From positions 1 to 64,000 of the forward strand of contig NZ_JAGXJW010000001.1 of assembly GCF_019091135.1 (NCBI RefSeq): a stretch of 64,000 nt of DNA, given 5' to 3'. Position numbers and translations under genes: made by a program. How positions within the stretch are numbered: position 1 is the first letter of the stretch; every line of letters starts with the position of its first letter. The notes beneath the pieces are model-generated. The model was given only the letters and a program-made list of their open reading frames with translations, was not told where the DNA came from and did no database searches. The stretch is from Cohnella sp. GbtcB17. GTDB taxonomy: Bacteria > Bacillota > Bacilli > Paenibacillales > Paenibacillaceae. Shown in pieces: positions 26,026-35,439 of this stretch.

Positions 26026-27162
26026 ATGCAAAAGTGGTATCACATTTTCCAGCGCAGCACGGGTCTGAGCCCTTACGTCTGGGTCGTTTTCTACATCCTC
26101 CCCTTTTATTTCGTTTTCCGCTCTTCGACCATGTACCATGCGCTAAGCGGCATCGTCATGATCGTGGGCTTTTTTGTTTGCTACCTGCTGGCGTTCAGCT
26201 CGAAAAACGGACTCGTTTATTTTTGGACGTCTTTGCAAATATCGTTTTCGGTCGCGATGACGCTCATGTTCGGTTACGTGTATTTTTCGCTGTTTTCGGC
26301 GTTTTTTATCGGCAACATCCAGCGCCGCGCCGGGTTTGTCACGCTGTACACGATTAATCTTGTCACGACGCTGACGGCCGTCTATTTCGGCTACCTGCAC
26401 GCGAACCCGGTGCTGATCCAGCAGGCGCCCTTTGTATTCGTCTGCCTGATCGCGGCGATTCTACTGCCGGTCACGACCTACAACCGCAACAAAAGCGAGC
26501 TGCTGCAGGGAGAATTGAACGACGCGAACAAGCGGATCTCCGAGCTCGTGAAGCTGGAGGAGCGCCAGCGCATCGCGCGGGATCTGCACGACACGCTCGG
26601 GCAGAAGCTGGCGTTGATCGGCCTGAAAAGCGACCTGGTCGCCAAGCTTATCCGGCAAAACCCGGGACGCGCGGAAGCCGAGATCGACGACGTCAGGCAG
26701 ACCGCCCGCAACGTGCTCAAGGAGCTGCGCGAGCTGGTGACGCAGATGCGCGGCACGCATGTCGAGGACGAGATCTTCCGCCTGAGGCAAATTCTGATGG
26801 CGGCGGACATCGAGTTCACGCTGACGGGCGATCCGAAGCTGGCCAACACCTCGCTGCTGAACGAGAACGTGGCGTGCATGTGCCTGAAGGAAGCGGTGAC
26901 GAACGTCGTCAAGCACAGCAGGGCCACCGCCTGCGCCATCGACATCGAGCAGACGCCGGCCGAGCTGCGCATCCGCGTGCGGGACAACGGCGTTGGTCTC
27001 GGCAGCGGCACCTCTTTTCATAGGGGGAACGGACTGCGCGGCATGAAGGAACGGCTCGAATTCGTGAACGGATCGCTGGAGATTGCGTCGCGGGAAGGCA
27101 TGGAGCTCGTCATCAAGGTGCCGAACAACTTGATCCAGGCGAAAGGGGAGGCGCAGCTATGA
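26026..27162 (+). CDS. desK: Thermosensor histidine kinase DesK
   Basis: 378 residues from ATG 26026 (GGGGAGGGG upstream). The first 155 residues form five membrane segments, the known DesK membrane-thickness sensor. A coiled-coil linker leads to the HisKA_3 phospho-acceptor His188 in RIARDLHDTLGQKLAL, the same residue number as in Bacillus subtilis DesK, then an HATPase domain with EAVTNVVKHSRAT and GNGLRGMKERLEF. At low temperature it acts as a kinase on DesR, at high temperature as its phosphatase. It lies 68 bases after des, with a possible internal -10 box (TACAAT, 25985-25990), and overlaps desR by 4 bases. Confidence 0.93.
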   Translation: MQKWYHIFQRSTGLSPYVWVVFYILPFYFVFRSSTMYHALSGIVMIVGFFVCYLLAFSSKNGLVYFWTSLQISFSVAMTLMFGYVYFSLFSAFFIGNIQRRAGFVTLYTINLVTTLTAVYFGYLHANPVLIQQAPFVFVCLIAAILLPVTTYNRNKSELLQGELNDANKRISELVKLEERQRIARDLHDTLGQKLALIGLKSDLVAKLIRQNPGRAEAEIDDVRQTARNVLKELRELVTQMRGTHVEDEIFRLRQILMAADIEFTLTGDPKLANTSLLNENVACMCLKEAVTNVVKHSRATACAIDIEQTPAELRIRVRDNGVGLGSGTSFHRGNGLRGMKERLEFVNGSLEIASREGMELVIKVPNNLIQAKGEAQL

Positions 27163-27758
27163 TACGGATCGTCATTGCCGAAGACCAGCGGCTGCTGCTC
27201 GGCGCCCTCGCGTCCGTGCTCGATCTCGAGCCGGACATGGAGGTGGTCGGCAAGGCCGAGAACGGCGTCGACGCGCTGCGGCTCGTCAAGCTCCACCGGC
27301 CGGACCTGTGCATCATGGACATCGAGATGCCGCTCAAGAGCGGCCTGGACGCCGCGGAGGAGCTCAAAGGCTCGGGGTGCAAGGTCGTCATCCTGACGAC
27401 ATTCGCCCGGGCGGGCTACTTCGAGCGGGCGGTGAAGGCCGGCGCGCACGGCTACCTGCTCAAGGACAGTCCGAGCGACGAGCTGGCCGATTCGCTGCGG
27501 ACGATCATGTCCGGCCGGCGCATCTACGCCGCCGAGCTGGTCGATGAGGCGTACAACGAAGAAAACCCGCTCACGGAGCGGGAAAAGGAAGTCATCGGCC
27601 TCATGGCCGACGGCAAAAATACGAAGGAGATCGCGAGCGAGCTGTTCCTATCGAACGGCACCGTCCGCAACTATATCTCGGTCATCCTCGACAAGCTCGA
27701 CGTCAGCAACCGGATCGAGGCGATCAAGCGGTTCAGGGAGAAGGGCTGGTTCAAGTAA
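27159..27758 (+). CDS. desR: Response regulator DesR
   Basis: 199 residues, NarL family. Receiver domain with acidic pair AED (8-9), phospho-acceptor Asp54 (CIMDIEMPLKSG), Thr in ILTTFARA, Lys in LLKDSPSD; LuxR-type helix-turn-helix at the C-terminus (NPLTEREKEVIGLMADGKNT, then ASELFLSNGTVRNYISV). Asp54 has the same number as in Bacillus subtilis DesR. ATGA overlap with desK. Phosphorylated DesR would activate des through the palindromes at 24783-24818. Confidence 0.93.
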   Translation: MIRIVIAEDQRLLLGALASVLDLEPDMEVVGKAENGVDALRLVKLHRPDLCIMDIEMPLKSGLDAAEELKGSGCKVVILTTFARAGYFERAVKAGAHGYLLKDSPSDELADSLRTIMSGRRIYAAELVDEAYNEENPLTEREKEVIGLMADGKNTKEIASELFLSNGTVRNYISVILDKLDVSNRIEAIKRFREKGWFK

Positions 27759-27836
27759 CGGCAGCTTGAAAACATGGTTCCTGCCGGGCGTTACGCGCCT
27801 TTGCCAGTTTCAGCTCGGTACCCGCTCGGTTCCCGC

Positions 27837-28349
27837 TCAGTCCTGCTCCTCGCTTGCGACCACCGCGTCCCGGATCTGCTCGAACGTCAGCGGCGTATAG
27901 TCCCAGTGCTCGACGCAGACGTTGAAGTAATTTTTACCCTCGTACTTCTGGCCGTGGATATGCCCGTGGACGTTGACGTACGGCATATGCTTGTTCATGT
28001 ACATCGGCTCGTGCGACAGGAAGAAGAAGTCCTTGTAAACGATCGGGTATTCGCTCACCTGCTCGAAGCCGGCTTCCAGCCACCAGCTTCGCGAGCGGCC
28101 CCGGTCGTGGTTGCCCAGAATAAGCGTCTTGCGGCCGTGCAGCCGGGACACGATGTCCCGCGTCCGCTCCATGTTCAAAAACGAAAAATCCCCCAAATGA
28201 AACACCGCGTCATCCTTGCCGACGACGGCATTCCACCGCGCGATCATGACTTCCGTCATTTCTTCCGCGTCCGAGAAGGGTCTGGATTCGAAGTCGATAA
28301 TGTTGCGGTGTCCGAAGTGGTGGTCGGATATGAAAAAAGTGCTGGCCAT
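27837..28349 (-). CDS. Small calcineurin-like metallophosphoesterase
   Basis: 170 residues. Metal-binding motifs are FFISDHHFGHRNI (D, H, H), FHLGDF, LILGNHDRGRS (GNHD), and VHGHIHGQ (H-x-H). The short length and H-rich first motif match the phage/Firmicute group of small phosphodiesterases rather than nucleotidases. GGAGGAGGG lies 7 bases before the ATG. Its substrate is unknown. It is convergent with desR and 27 bases downstream of the hydrolase gene, with which it is probably cotranscribed. Confidence 0.85.
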   Translation of the reverse strand: MASTFFISDHHFGHRNIIDFESRPFSDAEEMTEVMIARWNAVVGKDDAVFHLGDFSFLNMERTRDIVSRLHGRKTLILGNHDRGRSRSWWLEAGFEQVSEYPIVYKDFFFLSHEPMYMNKHMPYVNVHGHIHGQKYEGKNYFNVCVEHWDYTPLTFEQIRDAVVASEEQD

Positions 28350-28376
28350 CGAAAAACCCTCCTCCGCCTCGGAAGC

Positions 28377-29264
28377 CTAATGCTTCAAGGCTTTTTTGCG
28401 CTTGTCGTCCGTCAGCCGCTCCGCGATCCAATCGCGCATCGCGGTTAGCACAGGTTCGCGATCCAGCTCGTTGTGCAGCTCGTGCTTGTAGCCCGGCCAC
28501 TCCCGGTAATCGCAGAGGGGGCCGGCCCGCTCAGCGAACTGCCGGCTGGCCGCGATCGAGGTGACCCGGTCGTCGTCCCCGTGCATGAGCAGAATCGGCA
28601 CGCCAAGCTCGCTTGCGTGCTGGATCGCCCACAGCCCCGCGCGCTGCACGCCGAAGAAGAAGCGCGCCGTGATGTGGCCGTGGCCGAGCGGATCGGTGCG
28701 GTACCGTTCGACCATCGCCGGGTCGGTCGTCAGGTGGTCGGCGTTCATCGGGCGTTTGTTCGTGAAGCCGGGATACAGCCGCTCGATCAGCCGCCCGATG
28801 ACGACCTGCGCCTGCGGCGGCGCAAACGCCAGCCGAAGCCACGGGCTGCCGATGACCGCGCCCGCCACGTCCGGCTTGCGCCGCAGCAGGTAGTTCAGCG
28901 CGACGTTGCCGCCCATGCTGTGCCCGTACAGGATGACGGGCACCTCCGGATAGCGGCGGGCCGCCTCCGCGAACAGCAGGTCCACGCCTTCGAGCAGCCC
29001 TTCGTAGCTGGGCGTGTGCCCGCGCTTGCCGGCCGTCCGGCCGTGCCCGCGCTGGTCGAAGCCGAGCGCCGCGTAGCCGGCATCGGTGAACGCCTGCGCG
29101 ACGTGATCGTAGCGCCCCATATGCTCGCCCATGCCGTGCACGATGAGCACGACGGCCGAAGGCGCGGCAGGGGCGGCGCGTTCGCTGCCGCCGCCGGCCG
29201 TCCATTCGCCGGCCGCCATGACGGTCCCGTCGGACAACGTCCAGGAGAAAGGTTGATAGATCAC
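28377..29264 (-). CDS. Alpha/beta hydrolase, monoacylglycerol lipase / lysophospholipase-like
   Basis: 295 residues, start GTG 29264 (AGGAG 8 bases upstream). Serine aminopeptidase S33 / hydrolase_4 family. Oxyanion and nucleophile regions: LIVHGMGEHMGRYDHVAQAF, GFDQRGHGRTAGKRGH, and nucleophile Ser in YGHSMGGNVALNYLL; acid Asp in LLMHGDDDRVTS; His in GYKHELHNE. Relatives cleave monoacylglycerols or lysophospholipids. No signal peptide, so cytoplasmic or membrane-associated. A TATAAT at 29309-29314 (minus strand) is its likely -10. Confidence 0.88.
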   Translation of the reverse strand: MIYQPFSWTLSDGTVMAAGEWTAGGGSERAAPAAPSAVVLIVHGMGEHMGRYDHVAQAFTDAGYAALGFDQRGHGRTAGKRGHTPSYEGLLEGVDLLFAEAARRYPEVPVILYGHSMGGNVALNYLLRRKPDVAGAVIGSPWLRLAFAPPQAQVVIGRLIERLYPGFTNKRPMNADHLTTDPAMVERYRTDPLGHGHITARFFFGVQRAGLWAIQHASELGVPILLMHGDDDRVTSIAASRQFAERAGPLCDYREWPGYKHELHNELDREPVLTAMRDWIAERLTDDKRKKALKH

Positions 29265-29308
29265 CGGGAAGACTCCTTCACTCGATCGTCGTCGAGGCGT
29301 TTTCCCCT

Positions 29309-29314
29309 ATTATA
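29309..29314 (-). promoter_or_regulatory. Candidate -10 box for the hydrolase gene
   Basis: On the minus strand TATAAT stands 45 bases before the GTG start; no good -35 was found at 16-18 bases. Confidence 0.35.
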
Positions 29315-29357
29315 TGCCTAGAAGAACGATCGAAGCTATACGGTCGTACGTTCTGCG

Positions 29358-30458
29358 CTAGCCGGCCCGAGACGCCGCGGTCGTCTCTTCGCGCGCCGGG
29401 TATTTGCCGCGGCCGCGCAGCGACATGGCGTCCAGGCGCATCCACGCATAGGTCAATGCCCCGCATTGCGCCAGCGTGAGGCAGGATACGAGCAGCTCCT
29501 GCGGCACGTTCGTCTCGACGTAGGTCCAGCCCAGCGCGAGCAAACTAAGCTTGATCAGCAGCGTATGCGCAAAAAACGTAAGCAGACTGAACCGATTGAG
29601 CATCCGATGATGCCGCCTGACCGCATCCCAGCGGATGCGCACGATGCCGTAGAACAGGAGCAGCGAAGCCGGCAGCGTGGAAAAGGCGAGCCTGTAATCG
29701 TCGCTCCAGTCCGCCGTCTCCCATAAAAAGACCGTCTCCGCCGCAGCCAGCAGCACCGTGAACGCGAGCAGCGGCCGAACGGGAAGCCTCTTGAACGCTT
29801 CTTCATGCCCGGCCAGCAGTACGCCCGCACCGACGAAGACGAGTCCGAAGCCGCCGTAGTTGACGAGCGCCTTCGCCGCCATATGCGCGCCTTCGGTGCC
29901 GAACAGAGCCGGCCAAGCGGCTCTGACCAGCCCGCTCGGCGTGCCGGCCACGCACTCCGCCGCCGCAAGCGCCGTCGCGGCGAGCCCGATCAAGTGCCGC
30001 TCGCGTCCGCGGGAGACAAGGGCATAAGAGACGAGCACGCCGAAAATAAGCGGCGGGATAAACCAAAGCTGCTGGTAAGCCCCTTCGATAAATATCCGGA
30101 GCGCGACCTTTTTTCCCAGGGCCTGCAATCCGCCCGCGCTCGCATCTCCGTGCAGCACGGCGCCCGCGATTTGACGTCCCGTGTTGAGCAGGCACAACAG
30201 CCCGTACACGAGCGCGATCCGCGCCACGTACCTTCGCACGTAGGCCCCGGCCTGCGCCGCATGCGTCCAGCCTTGATAAGCGAGAAAGCCGGCGATCAAA
30301 TAAAAGCCCGGCACGATCGTGCCGAGCGACAGGCCGGCGAACGACAGTTGGCGATTGTCCAGCGTCGCCATGAACGGGATGATCAGCCCGTGGGAAAAGA
30401 CGACGAGGACACAGCCGAGCGCCTTGAATAGCGTGATGCCCGGGTAGTAGCTACGCAT
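29358..30458 (-). CDS. Acyltransferase family 3 membrane protein
   Basis: 366 residues with about ten hydrophobic segments. The start (MRSYYPGITLFKALGCVLVV then FSHGLI) and the pattern of long membrane helices match the acyltransferase_3 group (OatA/WecH type), which O-acylates extracytoplasmic or membrane-linked carbohydrates using a cytoplasmic acyl donor. The family's early His falls in VFSHGLIIPFM. It overlaps the upstream acyl-CoA-ligase gene by 8 bases, so the two are translated together. That suggests the ligase supplies the acyl donor. The acceptor is unknown. Confidence 0.78.
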   Translation of the reverse strand: MRSYYPGITLFKALGCVLVVFSHGLIIPFMATLDNRQLSFAGLSLGTIVPGFYLIAGFLAYQGWTHAAQAGAYVRRYVARIALVYGLLCLLNTGRQIAGAVLHGDASAGGLQALGKKVALRIFIEGAYQQLWFIPPLIFGVLVSYALVSRGRERHLIGLAATALAAAECVAGTPSGLVRAAWPALFGTEGAHMAAKALVNYGGFGLVFVGAGVLLAGHEEAFKRLPVRPLLAFTVLLAAAETVFLWETADWSDDYRLAFSTLPASLLLFYGIVRIRWDAVRRHHRMLNRFSLLTFFAHTLLIKLSLLALGWTYVETNVPQELLVSCLTLAQCGALTYAWMRLDAMSLRGRGKYPAREETTAASRAG

Positions 30459-32238
30459 TGCGCCTGCTCGCCGCGGGCTCTTCGAGCTGCGCGAGCGCCA
30501 GCCCGCACACGTCGGCCACCGCGATCTTGCCCGTCGGGGACATCGGCAAGTACGGCAAAAACACGATGTGCGCGGGAATTTTGAACGCCGACAGCGTCCC
30601 GGCGAGATCGTGCCGGATCTTCTCGGCGATGAGCGAGGCGTCGCGGCGGGGGACGATGCAGGCGCAGACCTGCTCGCCGTATTTGTCGTCGGGCACGCCG
30701 ACGACGAACGCCGATTCGATGCCGGGGAGCTTCAGCAGCGCCTGCTCGATCTCGACCGGAGAGATTTTCTCCCCGCCCCGGGAGATGATGCGTTTGATCC
30801 GGCCGGCGACGATCAGATGGCCGTTCGCGTCCAGGCAGCCGAGATCGCCGGAACGAAACCATCCGTCCGCCGAAGGCCCCGCATCGTCCGCGTTCGACAG
30901 TCCGGCATAATGCATGACCCGGTGGCTCCGGATGCATATCTCGCCCTGCTCGCCCGCGGGCATCCGTTCGCCGGTCGCAGGGTCCACGATCGCCACCTCG
31001 ACGTTTTTGTCCACCTTGCCGGCCAGGCTGTGCTCGCATGCCATGAATTGCTGGAGCTCGATGAACCCGCTCACGAGGCGCGATTGCATGAACAGGCCGT
31101 ACAGCGGCGATAGAAGGGGATGGGGCTTGCGGTCCGTGACGCATACGCCGTTCGCGACGGCGCCTGCCTCGGTCGAGCCGTAGCTGACCATAAAAAAGTA
31201 AATGTGCAGCTCGCGCGTAATGCGCTCGAGAACGCGGCGGTCGACGGCGGAAGAGGTGAACACGAGCCCGAGCAGGCAGCGCAGGTCGTGCTTGTCTCTC
31301 GCTTCGGACGAGAGCATCTGCTCGATCATGAACGGGGTGCCGATAAGGACCCGGCATTTGAAGCGTTCGACAAAAGCGAGCGCGCTGCTCGGACTGTAGT
31401 GACTGAGCATGACGATGCGGATCGAGCAGGCCTTCAGGGCGGTGAAAAGCGTGCCGAACCCGCCCATATGGTAGAGCGGCAGCAGGCTCATGACGCACAG
31501 TTTGCGCGTTAGCCGGTCCGTCAGGCGCATGAGCGCAGAGGAGGCGAAGCTTGTCCGCTTGGGCGAGCGGGCGGCGGGCAAAAACGATGCGGTGGAGCGG
31601 AGCACGCCTTTAGGTTTGCCGGAAGTGCCGGACGTATAGAGCAGAACGAGCGGGTCGCGCACATTGCGCCCTGCTGTTGCGGCGCGGAACGCGTCGGGCC
31701 CCGCCGCCTTCGGCGCTTCCTCGGCCAGTTCGGCATAGGCGCGAAAGGGCGCGCGCAGCTCCGCCCGGTCCGCCAACACGAACAAGTGCGCCGGCACGGG
31801 GCATTCGGTTTCGTCGCCACGCATGCCGCTCTTTTCGGAGAGCAGCTCCGCCACCATCGTCACGTACGATTGCCGCTGGCCCTCCTTGTCCAACAGCAGG
31901 GCGGCCGGCTTGCAATCCGCAAGGAGCGCGCGCAGCTCTTCTTTTTTGCTGTATGTATTGAGCGGTACGGCGACGGCCCCGATGCAGGCGGAAGCGAAGA
32001 TGAGGAGCACGAGCTCGATGCGACCCTGCATGAGCAAGGCCACTCTGTCTCCCGGTTGAATGCCGAGCGCCAGCAAGCCTTCGGACAACCGTCGGACCTC
32101 CTCCCAGATCGTCCGCCAATTGTAATGCTGATCCAAACCCGGGAAGCTGAACGCGATGTCGTCCGGCGATCTTGCGGCGCGGCTTCGCAGCAGTTCCGGA
32201 ACTGTGTCGAGCGGGATCGTCCATGCCCTGTCCTGCAT
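30451..32238 (-). CDS. AMP-binding acyl-CoA ligase-like protein
   Basis: 595 residues of the ANL superfamily, activating a fatty or other carboxylic acid with ATP. Motifs in order: P-loop-like LLYTSGTSGKPKGVLRS (A3), YGSTEAGAV (A5), GWFRSGDLGCLDANGHLIV (A7), GRIKRIISRGGEKISPVEIE (A8), and the catalytic Lys in SPTGKIAVADV (A10). AAGGAGG lies 7 bases before the ATG. It forms an overlapping pair with the membrane acyltransferase downstream. Long-chain fatty acid specificity is a guess. The 16-bp palindrome at 32280 lies in its promoter region. Confidence 0.88.
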   Translation of the reverse strand: MQDRAWTIPLDTVPELLRSRAARSPDDIAFSFPGLDQHYNWRTIWEEVRRLSEGLLALGIQPGDRVALLMQGRIELVLLIFASACIGAVAVPLNTYSKKEELRALLADCKPAALLLDKEGQRQSYVTMVAELLSEKSGMRGDETECPVPAHLFVLADRAELRAPFRAYAELAEEAPKAAGPDAFRAATAGRNVRDPLVLLYTSGTSGKPKGVLRSTASFLPAARSPKRTSFASSALMRLTDRLTRKLCVMSLLPLYHMGGFGTLFTALKACSIRIVMLSHYSPSSALAFVERFKCRVLIGTPFMIEQMLSSEARDKHDLRCLLGLVFTSSAVDRRVLERITRELHIYFFMVSYGSTEAGAVANGVCVTDRKPHPLLSPLYGLFMQSRLVSGFIELQQFMACEHSLAGKVDKNVEVAIVDPATGERMPAGEQGEICIRSHRVMHYAGLSNADDAGPSADGWFRSGDLGCLDANGHLIVAGRIKRIISRGGEKISPVEIEQALLKLPGIESAFVVGVPDDKYGEQVCACIVPRRDASLIAEKIRHDLAGTLSAFKIPAHIVFLPYLPMSPTGKIAVADVCGLALAQLEEPAASRRNA

Positions 32239-32279
32239 CGGGCATCCTCCTTAACCGTTATGATACAATTAGTATACAT

Positions 32280-32295
32280 AACGTTACAAAACGTT
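32280..32295. promoter_or_regulatory. Candidate operator AACGTT-ACAA-AACGTT
   Basis: Two AACGTT palindromes 4 bases apart, 42 bases upstream of the acyl-CoA ligase start. On the minus strand a possible promoter TTGTAA-18-TATCAT overlaps this site, so a bound protein would block transcription. The regulator is unknown. Confidence 0.4.
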
Positions 32296-32454
32296 GATAT
32301 AGGAAAATGGACGATTCGCCGTCATCCGACTGAATTTCCTGGGAAATGAGCGCATGCGACAAAAAAGGGACAACGCCAGTTGGCAAAAGCCATTTCGGCA
32401 ATGGCGCCTTGATCCGGCTTATCGAAAGCTTGCGATCGGTCAGGTAAGCGACGC

Positions 32455-33333
32455 TCAAGCAGGCGACGTTCGGCTTCGAAGGGACGAAGGAGAGACGCCG
32501 CGATAGCTCTTGAACAATCTGCTGAAATAGTAGATATCGCTGAAGCCGTGCTCGAGCGCGATCTCCGAGATCGTCTTGCTCGTATATCGCAGGTCCTGCT
32601 CGCAGCGGCCGATCCGCACAAAGTTCACGTAGTCGGTGACCGAACGGCTGGTGAGCTCCTTGAAGACGCGGCTGAAATGATAACGGCTCATGCCGGCGAT
32701 GCCGGCCAGCGTCTCTACGTCGAGGCGCTTGGCGTAGTTTGCTTCGATATACTGCAGCACGGGCTCGATGCGGGTCAGCCGCCGGATGCGGGAAGCGAGC
32801 TCGCCTTCGGGCATGTGCTTCGCGACATGTCCGCGCAGCATAGCCGCGAGCAGCCGGTACAGGCAGGACTTCACCGAGAGCTCGTAAGCGATATCCTTTT
32901 TCTGAAACTCTTCGATCAGCTCGTCAAGACTCTCCGTGATGGCGGCGTCGCCGGCGATCCGGTTCGCGAAGCGGATGCGGGAGCGGACGATCGGCGTGAT
33001 GAACTTGGTCTCCGCCGAGTCCAGCCGGTGGCTGTGCAGCAGATCGGGGTCGAATATCACCGCATAATAAGACAAACGGTCGGACATGCAGACACCCTGA
33101 TGCAGATCGGCGCAGTTCACGACGATCAGGTCTCCCGGACCGACGTCGTAGCTGTCGGCATTGCACGTGATGCGCGCCGCGCCTTCGATAATATATAGAA
33201 ATTCCATGTGCTCGTGCCAATGAGCATAAAAAGCGGGCGTACCCGCTCGTTCGATCCGGCAAATATGAATTTTGAGCGGGAATTGGGGATCCGGCATATC
33301 CATGGGCTCCAATAGATCGGGATTGCGGTCCAC
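32455..33333 (-). CDS. AraC-family regulator with N-terminal cupin
   Basis: 292 residues, GTG start at 33333 (GGAGG 9 bases upstream). N-terminal cupin (FYAHWHEHMEFLYIIEG, with PGDLIVVNCADLHQG) for a small ligand, usually a sugar; C-terminal pair of AraC helix-turn-helices (LAGIAGMSRYHFSRVFKEL, then ISEIALEHGFSDIYYFSRLF). It is divergent from the dehydrogenase gene at 33451 and likely controls it and the two isomerase genes behind it. Confidence 0.88.
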   Translation of the reverse strand: MDRNPDLLEPMDMPDPQFPLKIHICRIERAGTPAFYAHWHEHMEFLYIIEGAARITCNADSYDVGPGDLIVVNCADLHQGVCMSDRLSYYAVIFDPDLLHSHRLDSAETKFITPIVRSRIRFANRIAGDAAITESLDELIEEFQKKDIAYELSVKSCLYRLLAAMLRGHVAKHMPEGELASRIRRLTRIEPVLQYIEANYAKRLDVETLAGIAGMSRYHFSRVFKELTSRSVTDYVNFVRIGRCEQDLRYTSKTISEIALEHGFSDIYYFSRLFKSYRGVSPSSLRSRTSPA

Positions 33334-33450
33334 GCGGCGGCACCTCCGTATCGCACAATATTACAAATCGTCAGCATAGCTATTCATGGCTGGTCGTCTC
33401 CTTTCATTTTATAGTACAGGTAGACAAATGAGTAGAGGGAGGCAACACCT

Positions 33451-34509
33451 GTGAAAAAGCTTGGCATCGGCGTCATCGGCACGGGCTCGATCTCCGAATC
33501 GCATTTGAACGCATACGCGGCCAACAAGGACGCGACGATCGTCGCAGTCTGCGACCTGAACCGCAAGCGCGCGGACAAGGCGGCGGCGAAGTACGGCGCT
33601 GCGAGCGTTTATACGAACTATCATGATCTGCTGGCCAATCCGGAAGTGGAAGCGGTCAGCATTTGCACGTGGAACCATACGCACGCGGAGATCGCGATCG
33701 CCGCGGTCAAGGCGGGCAAGCACGTCCTCGTGGAAAAGCCGCTCAGCATGACGGTCGAGGAAGCCGAAGCCGTGCGCGAAGCGGTCCGTTCGAGCGACCG
33801 CATCCTGCAGGTCGGCTTTGTCCGCCGCTACGACGCGAACGCGCAGCTGGCCAAGCGCTTTACGGAGCAGGGCGAGTTCGGCGAGCTCTATTATGCAAAA
33901 GCGTCCCTCATCCGGCGTCTCGGCAATCCGGGCGGCTGGTTCGCGGACAAGGAGCGTTCGGGCGGCGGCCCGCTCATCGACATCGGCGTGCACGTCATCG
34001 ATCTGTCCTGGTACTTGATGGGGCGTCCGAAGGTGAAGTCGGTCAGCGGCAACGTGTACAACAAACTCGGCAACCGTTCAAACGTCAAGGGGCTGTCCTT
34101 CTACCAAGCGGCCGACTACGACGCTTCGCGCAACACGGTCGAGGATCTGGCGAACGCGCTCATCCGGTTCGAGAACGGCGCGTCCCTGCTCGTCGAAGTC
34201 AGCTACGCGCTGCACGCCAAGAGCGATGAGTCCGCGGTCCGGCTTTACGGCACGAAGGGCGGATTCGAGATCGACCCGGAGCTGACGATCGTCTCGGAGC
34301 GGCATGACACGATTCTGAACGTGACGCCGCAGGTCGACAGCCTGAAGTTCAACTTCCAGCAAGCGTTCCAGTCGGAGATCGACAGCTTTGTCGCTTCGGC
34401 GACCACGGGCACGGAGCCGCTCAGCCCGGTCGAGGACGGGCTGACGATGATGCGGATCCTGCGCGCGATCTACGAGTCGGCGGAGCAGGGCAAAGAGATC
34501 GAGCTGTAA
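33451..34509 (+). CDS. Gfo/Idh/MocA-family oxidoreductase
   Basis: 352 residues, GTG start with GAGGGAGG 8 bases upstream. Rossmann NAD(P) loop GVIGTGSISESHLNAY (residues 7-22), the EKP motif in VEKPLSMTVEEAE, and the catalytic DIGVHVIDLSWYLMG, in which Asp and His are the usual pair. The family oxidises sugars or inositols. It is the first gene of a three-gene run with two TIM-barrel isomerases, a grouping typical of inositol or keto-sugar breakdown; it is divergent from the AraC regulator. Confidence 0.88.
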   Translation: MKKLGIGVIGTGSISESHLNAYAANKDATIVAVCDLNRKRADKAAAKYGAASVYTNYHDLLANPEVEAVSICTWNHTHAEIAIAAVKAGKHVLVEKPLSMTVEEAEAVREAVRSSDRILQVGFVRRYDANAQLAKRFTEQGEFGELYYAKASLIRRLGNPGGWFADKERSGGGPLIDIGVHVIDLSWYLMGRPKVKSVSGNVYNKLGNRSNVKGLSFYQAADYDASRNTVEDLANALIRFENGASLLVEVSYALHAKSDESAVRLYGTKGGFEIDPELTIVSERHDTILNVTPQVDSLKFNFQQAFQSEIDSFVASATTGTEPLSPVEDGLTMMRILRAIYESAEQGKEIEL

Positions 34510-34537
34510 TATTAACAGGCAAGGGGAGAGAACGGGA

Positions 34538-35392
34538 ATGAAGCTGGGACTGAGCACGTACAGCCTGTACCTCGCGATCGAATCGGGCGAGCTTACGGTG
34601 ACGGGCGCGATCGACTGGATGGCGGAGCAGGGCTGCGAGCACGTCGAGATCGTGCCGATCGGCTTCGACATCCGGACGCCCGGACTGATCGAAGAGATCG
34701 TGGCGCGCGCGGCGGCGAAGGGGCTCGATATCTCTAACTACGCCGTCGGCGCCAACTTCGCGATCGACGACGACGAGGCGTACGAAGCGGAGATCGAACG
34801 CGTCAAAGGCGAAGTCGACATCGCGCGCGCGCTCGGCGCGAAGAAGATGCGGCACGACGTCGCCTCCCGGCAAGGAGCATCGGTCGGACAATTCTGGCGC
34901 GAGCTGCCGCGCCTGGCGGATGCTTGCCGCCGCATTGCCGAATACGCGGCGTCTGTCGGCGTCGTGACGAGCGTGGAAAATCACGGCTACTACATGCAGT
35001 CGAGCGAGCGGGTGCTTGGCCTGCTGGCGGAGACGAACCATCCGAACTTCCGCCTGACGCTCGACATCGGCAATTACATGTGCCTGGACGAGGATCCCGT
35101 GGCGGCTGTCAAGCGGTCGATCGGCGAAGCTTCGATCGTGCATTTGAAAGATTTTTATTTGCGGCGCGCCGACCGGGATCCGGGCGAGGGCTGGTTCAAG
35201 ACGGCGGCCGGCAACTACCTGCGCGGCTCGATCTTCGGCCAGGGCGACATCGATGTGCGCGAGGTGCTGCACGCCGTGAAGGCGTCCGGCTACGACGGCT
35301 ATCTGTCGCTGGAGTTCGAAGGCATGGAAGAGTGCAAGCAAGGCTCGCGCATCGGCTTGGCGAACGCGCGGCGCATCTGGTCGGAAGTATAG
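34538..35392 (+). CDS. Sugar phosphate isomerase/epimerase-family TIM barrel
   Basis: 284 residues, ATG with AAGGGGAG upstream. AP_endonuc_2 (xylose isomerase-like) TIM-barrel with metal-binding Glu/Asp/His positions in TSVENHGYYMQSSERVLGLL, LTLDIGNYMCLDED and VHLKDFYLRRAD, and a final SLEFEGMEE. Family members isomerise or epimerise sugars or keto-inositols with a divalent metal. It follows the dehydrogenase by 28 bases and is followed by a paralogue-like gene 47 bases on. The substrate is unknown. Confidence 0.85.
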   Translation: MKLGLSTYSLYLAIESGELTVTGAIDWMAEQGCEHVEIVPIGFDIRTPGLIEEIVARAAAKGLDISNYAVGANFAIDDDEAYEAEIERVKGEVDIARALGAKKMRHDVASRQGASVGQFWRELPRLADACRRIAEYAASVGVVTSVENHGYYMQSSERVLGLLAETNHPNFRLTLDIGNYMCLDEDPVAAVKRSIGEASIVHLKDFYLRRADRDPGEGWFKTAAGNYLRGSIFGQGDIDVREVLHAVKASGYDGYLSLEFEGMEECKQGSRIGLANARRIWSEV

Positions 35393-35439
35393 ATTTTTGC
35401 AGGGAATAGCAACTTCAACGAGGAAGGGGACATACAGGC

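Noticed and set aside
32322-32454. Small reading frames between the AraC and acyl-CoA ligase genes
   Set aside because: No ribosome site, overlap in several frames, no similarity to a known small protein.
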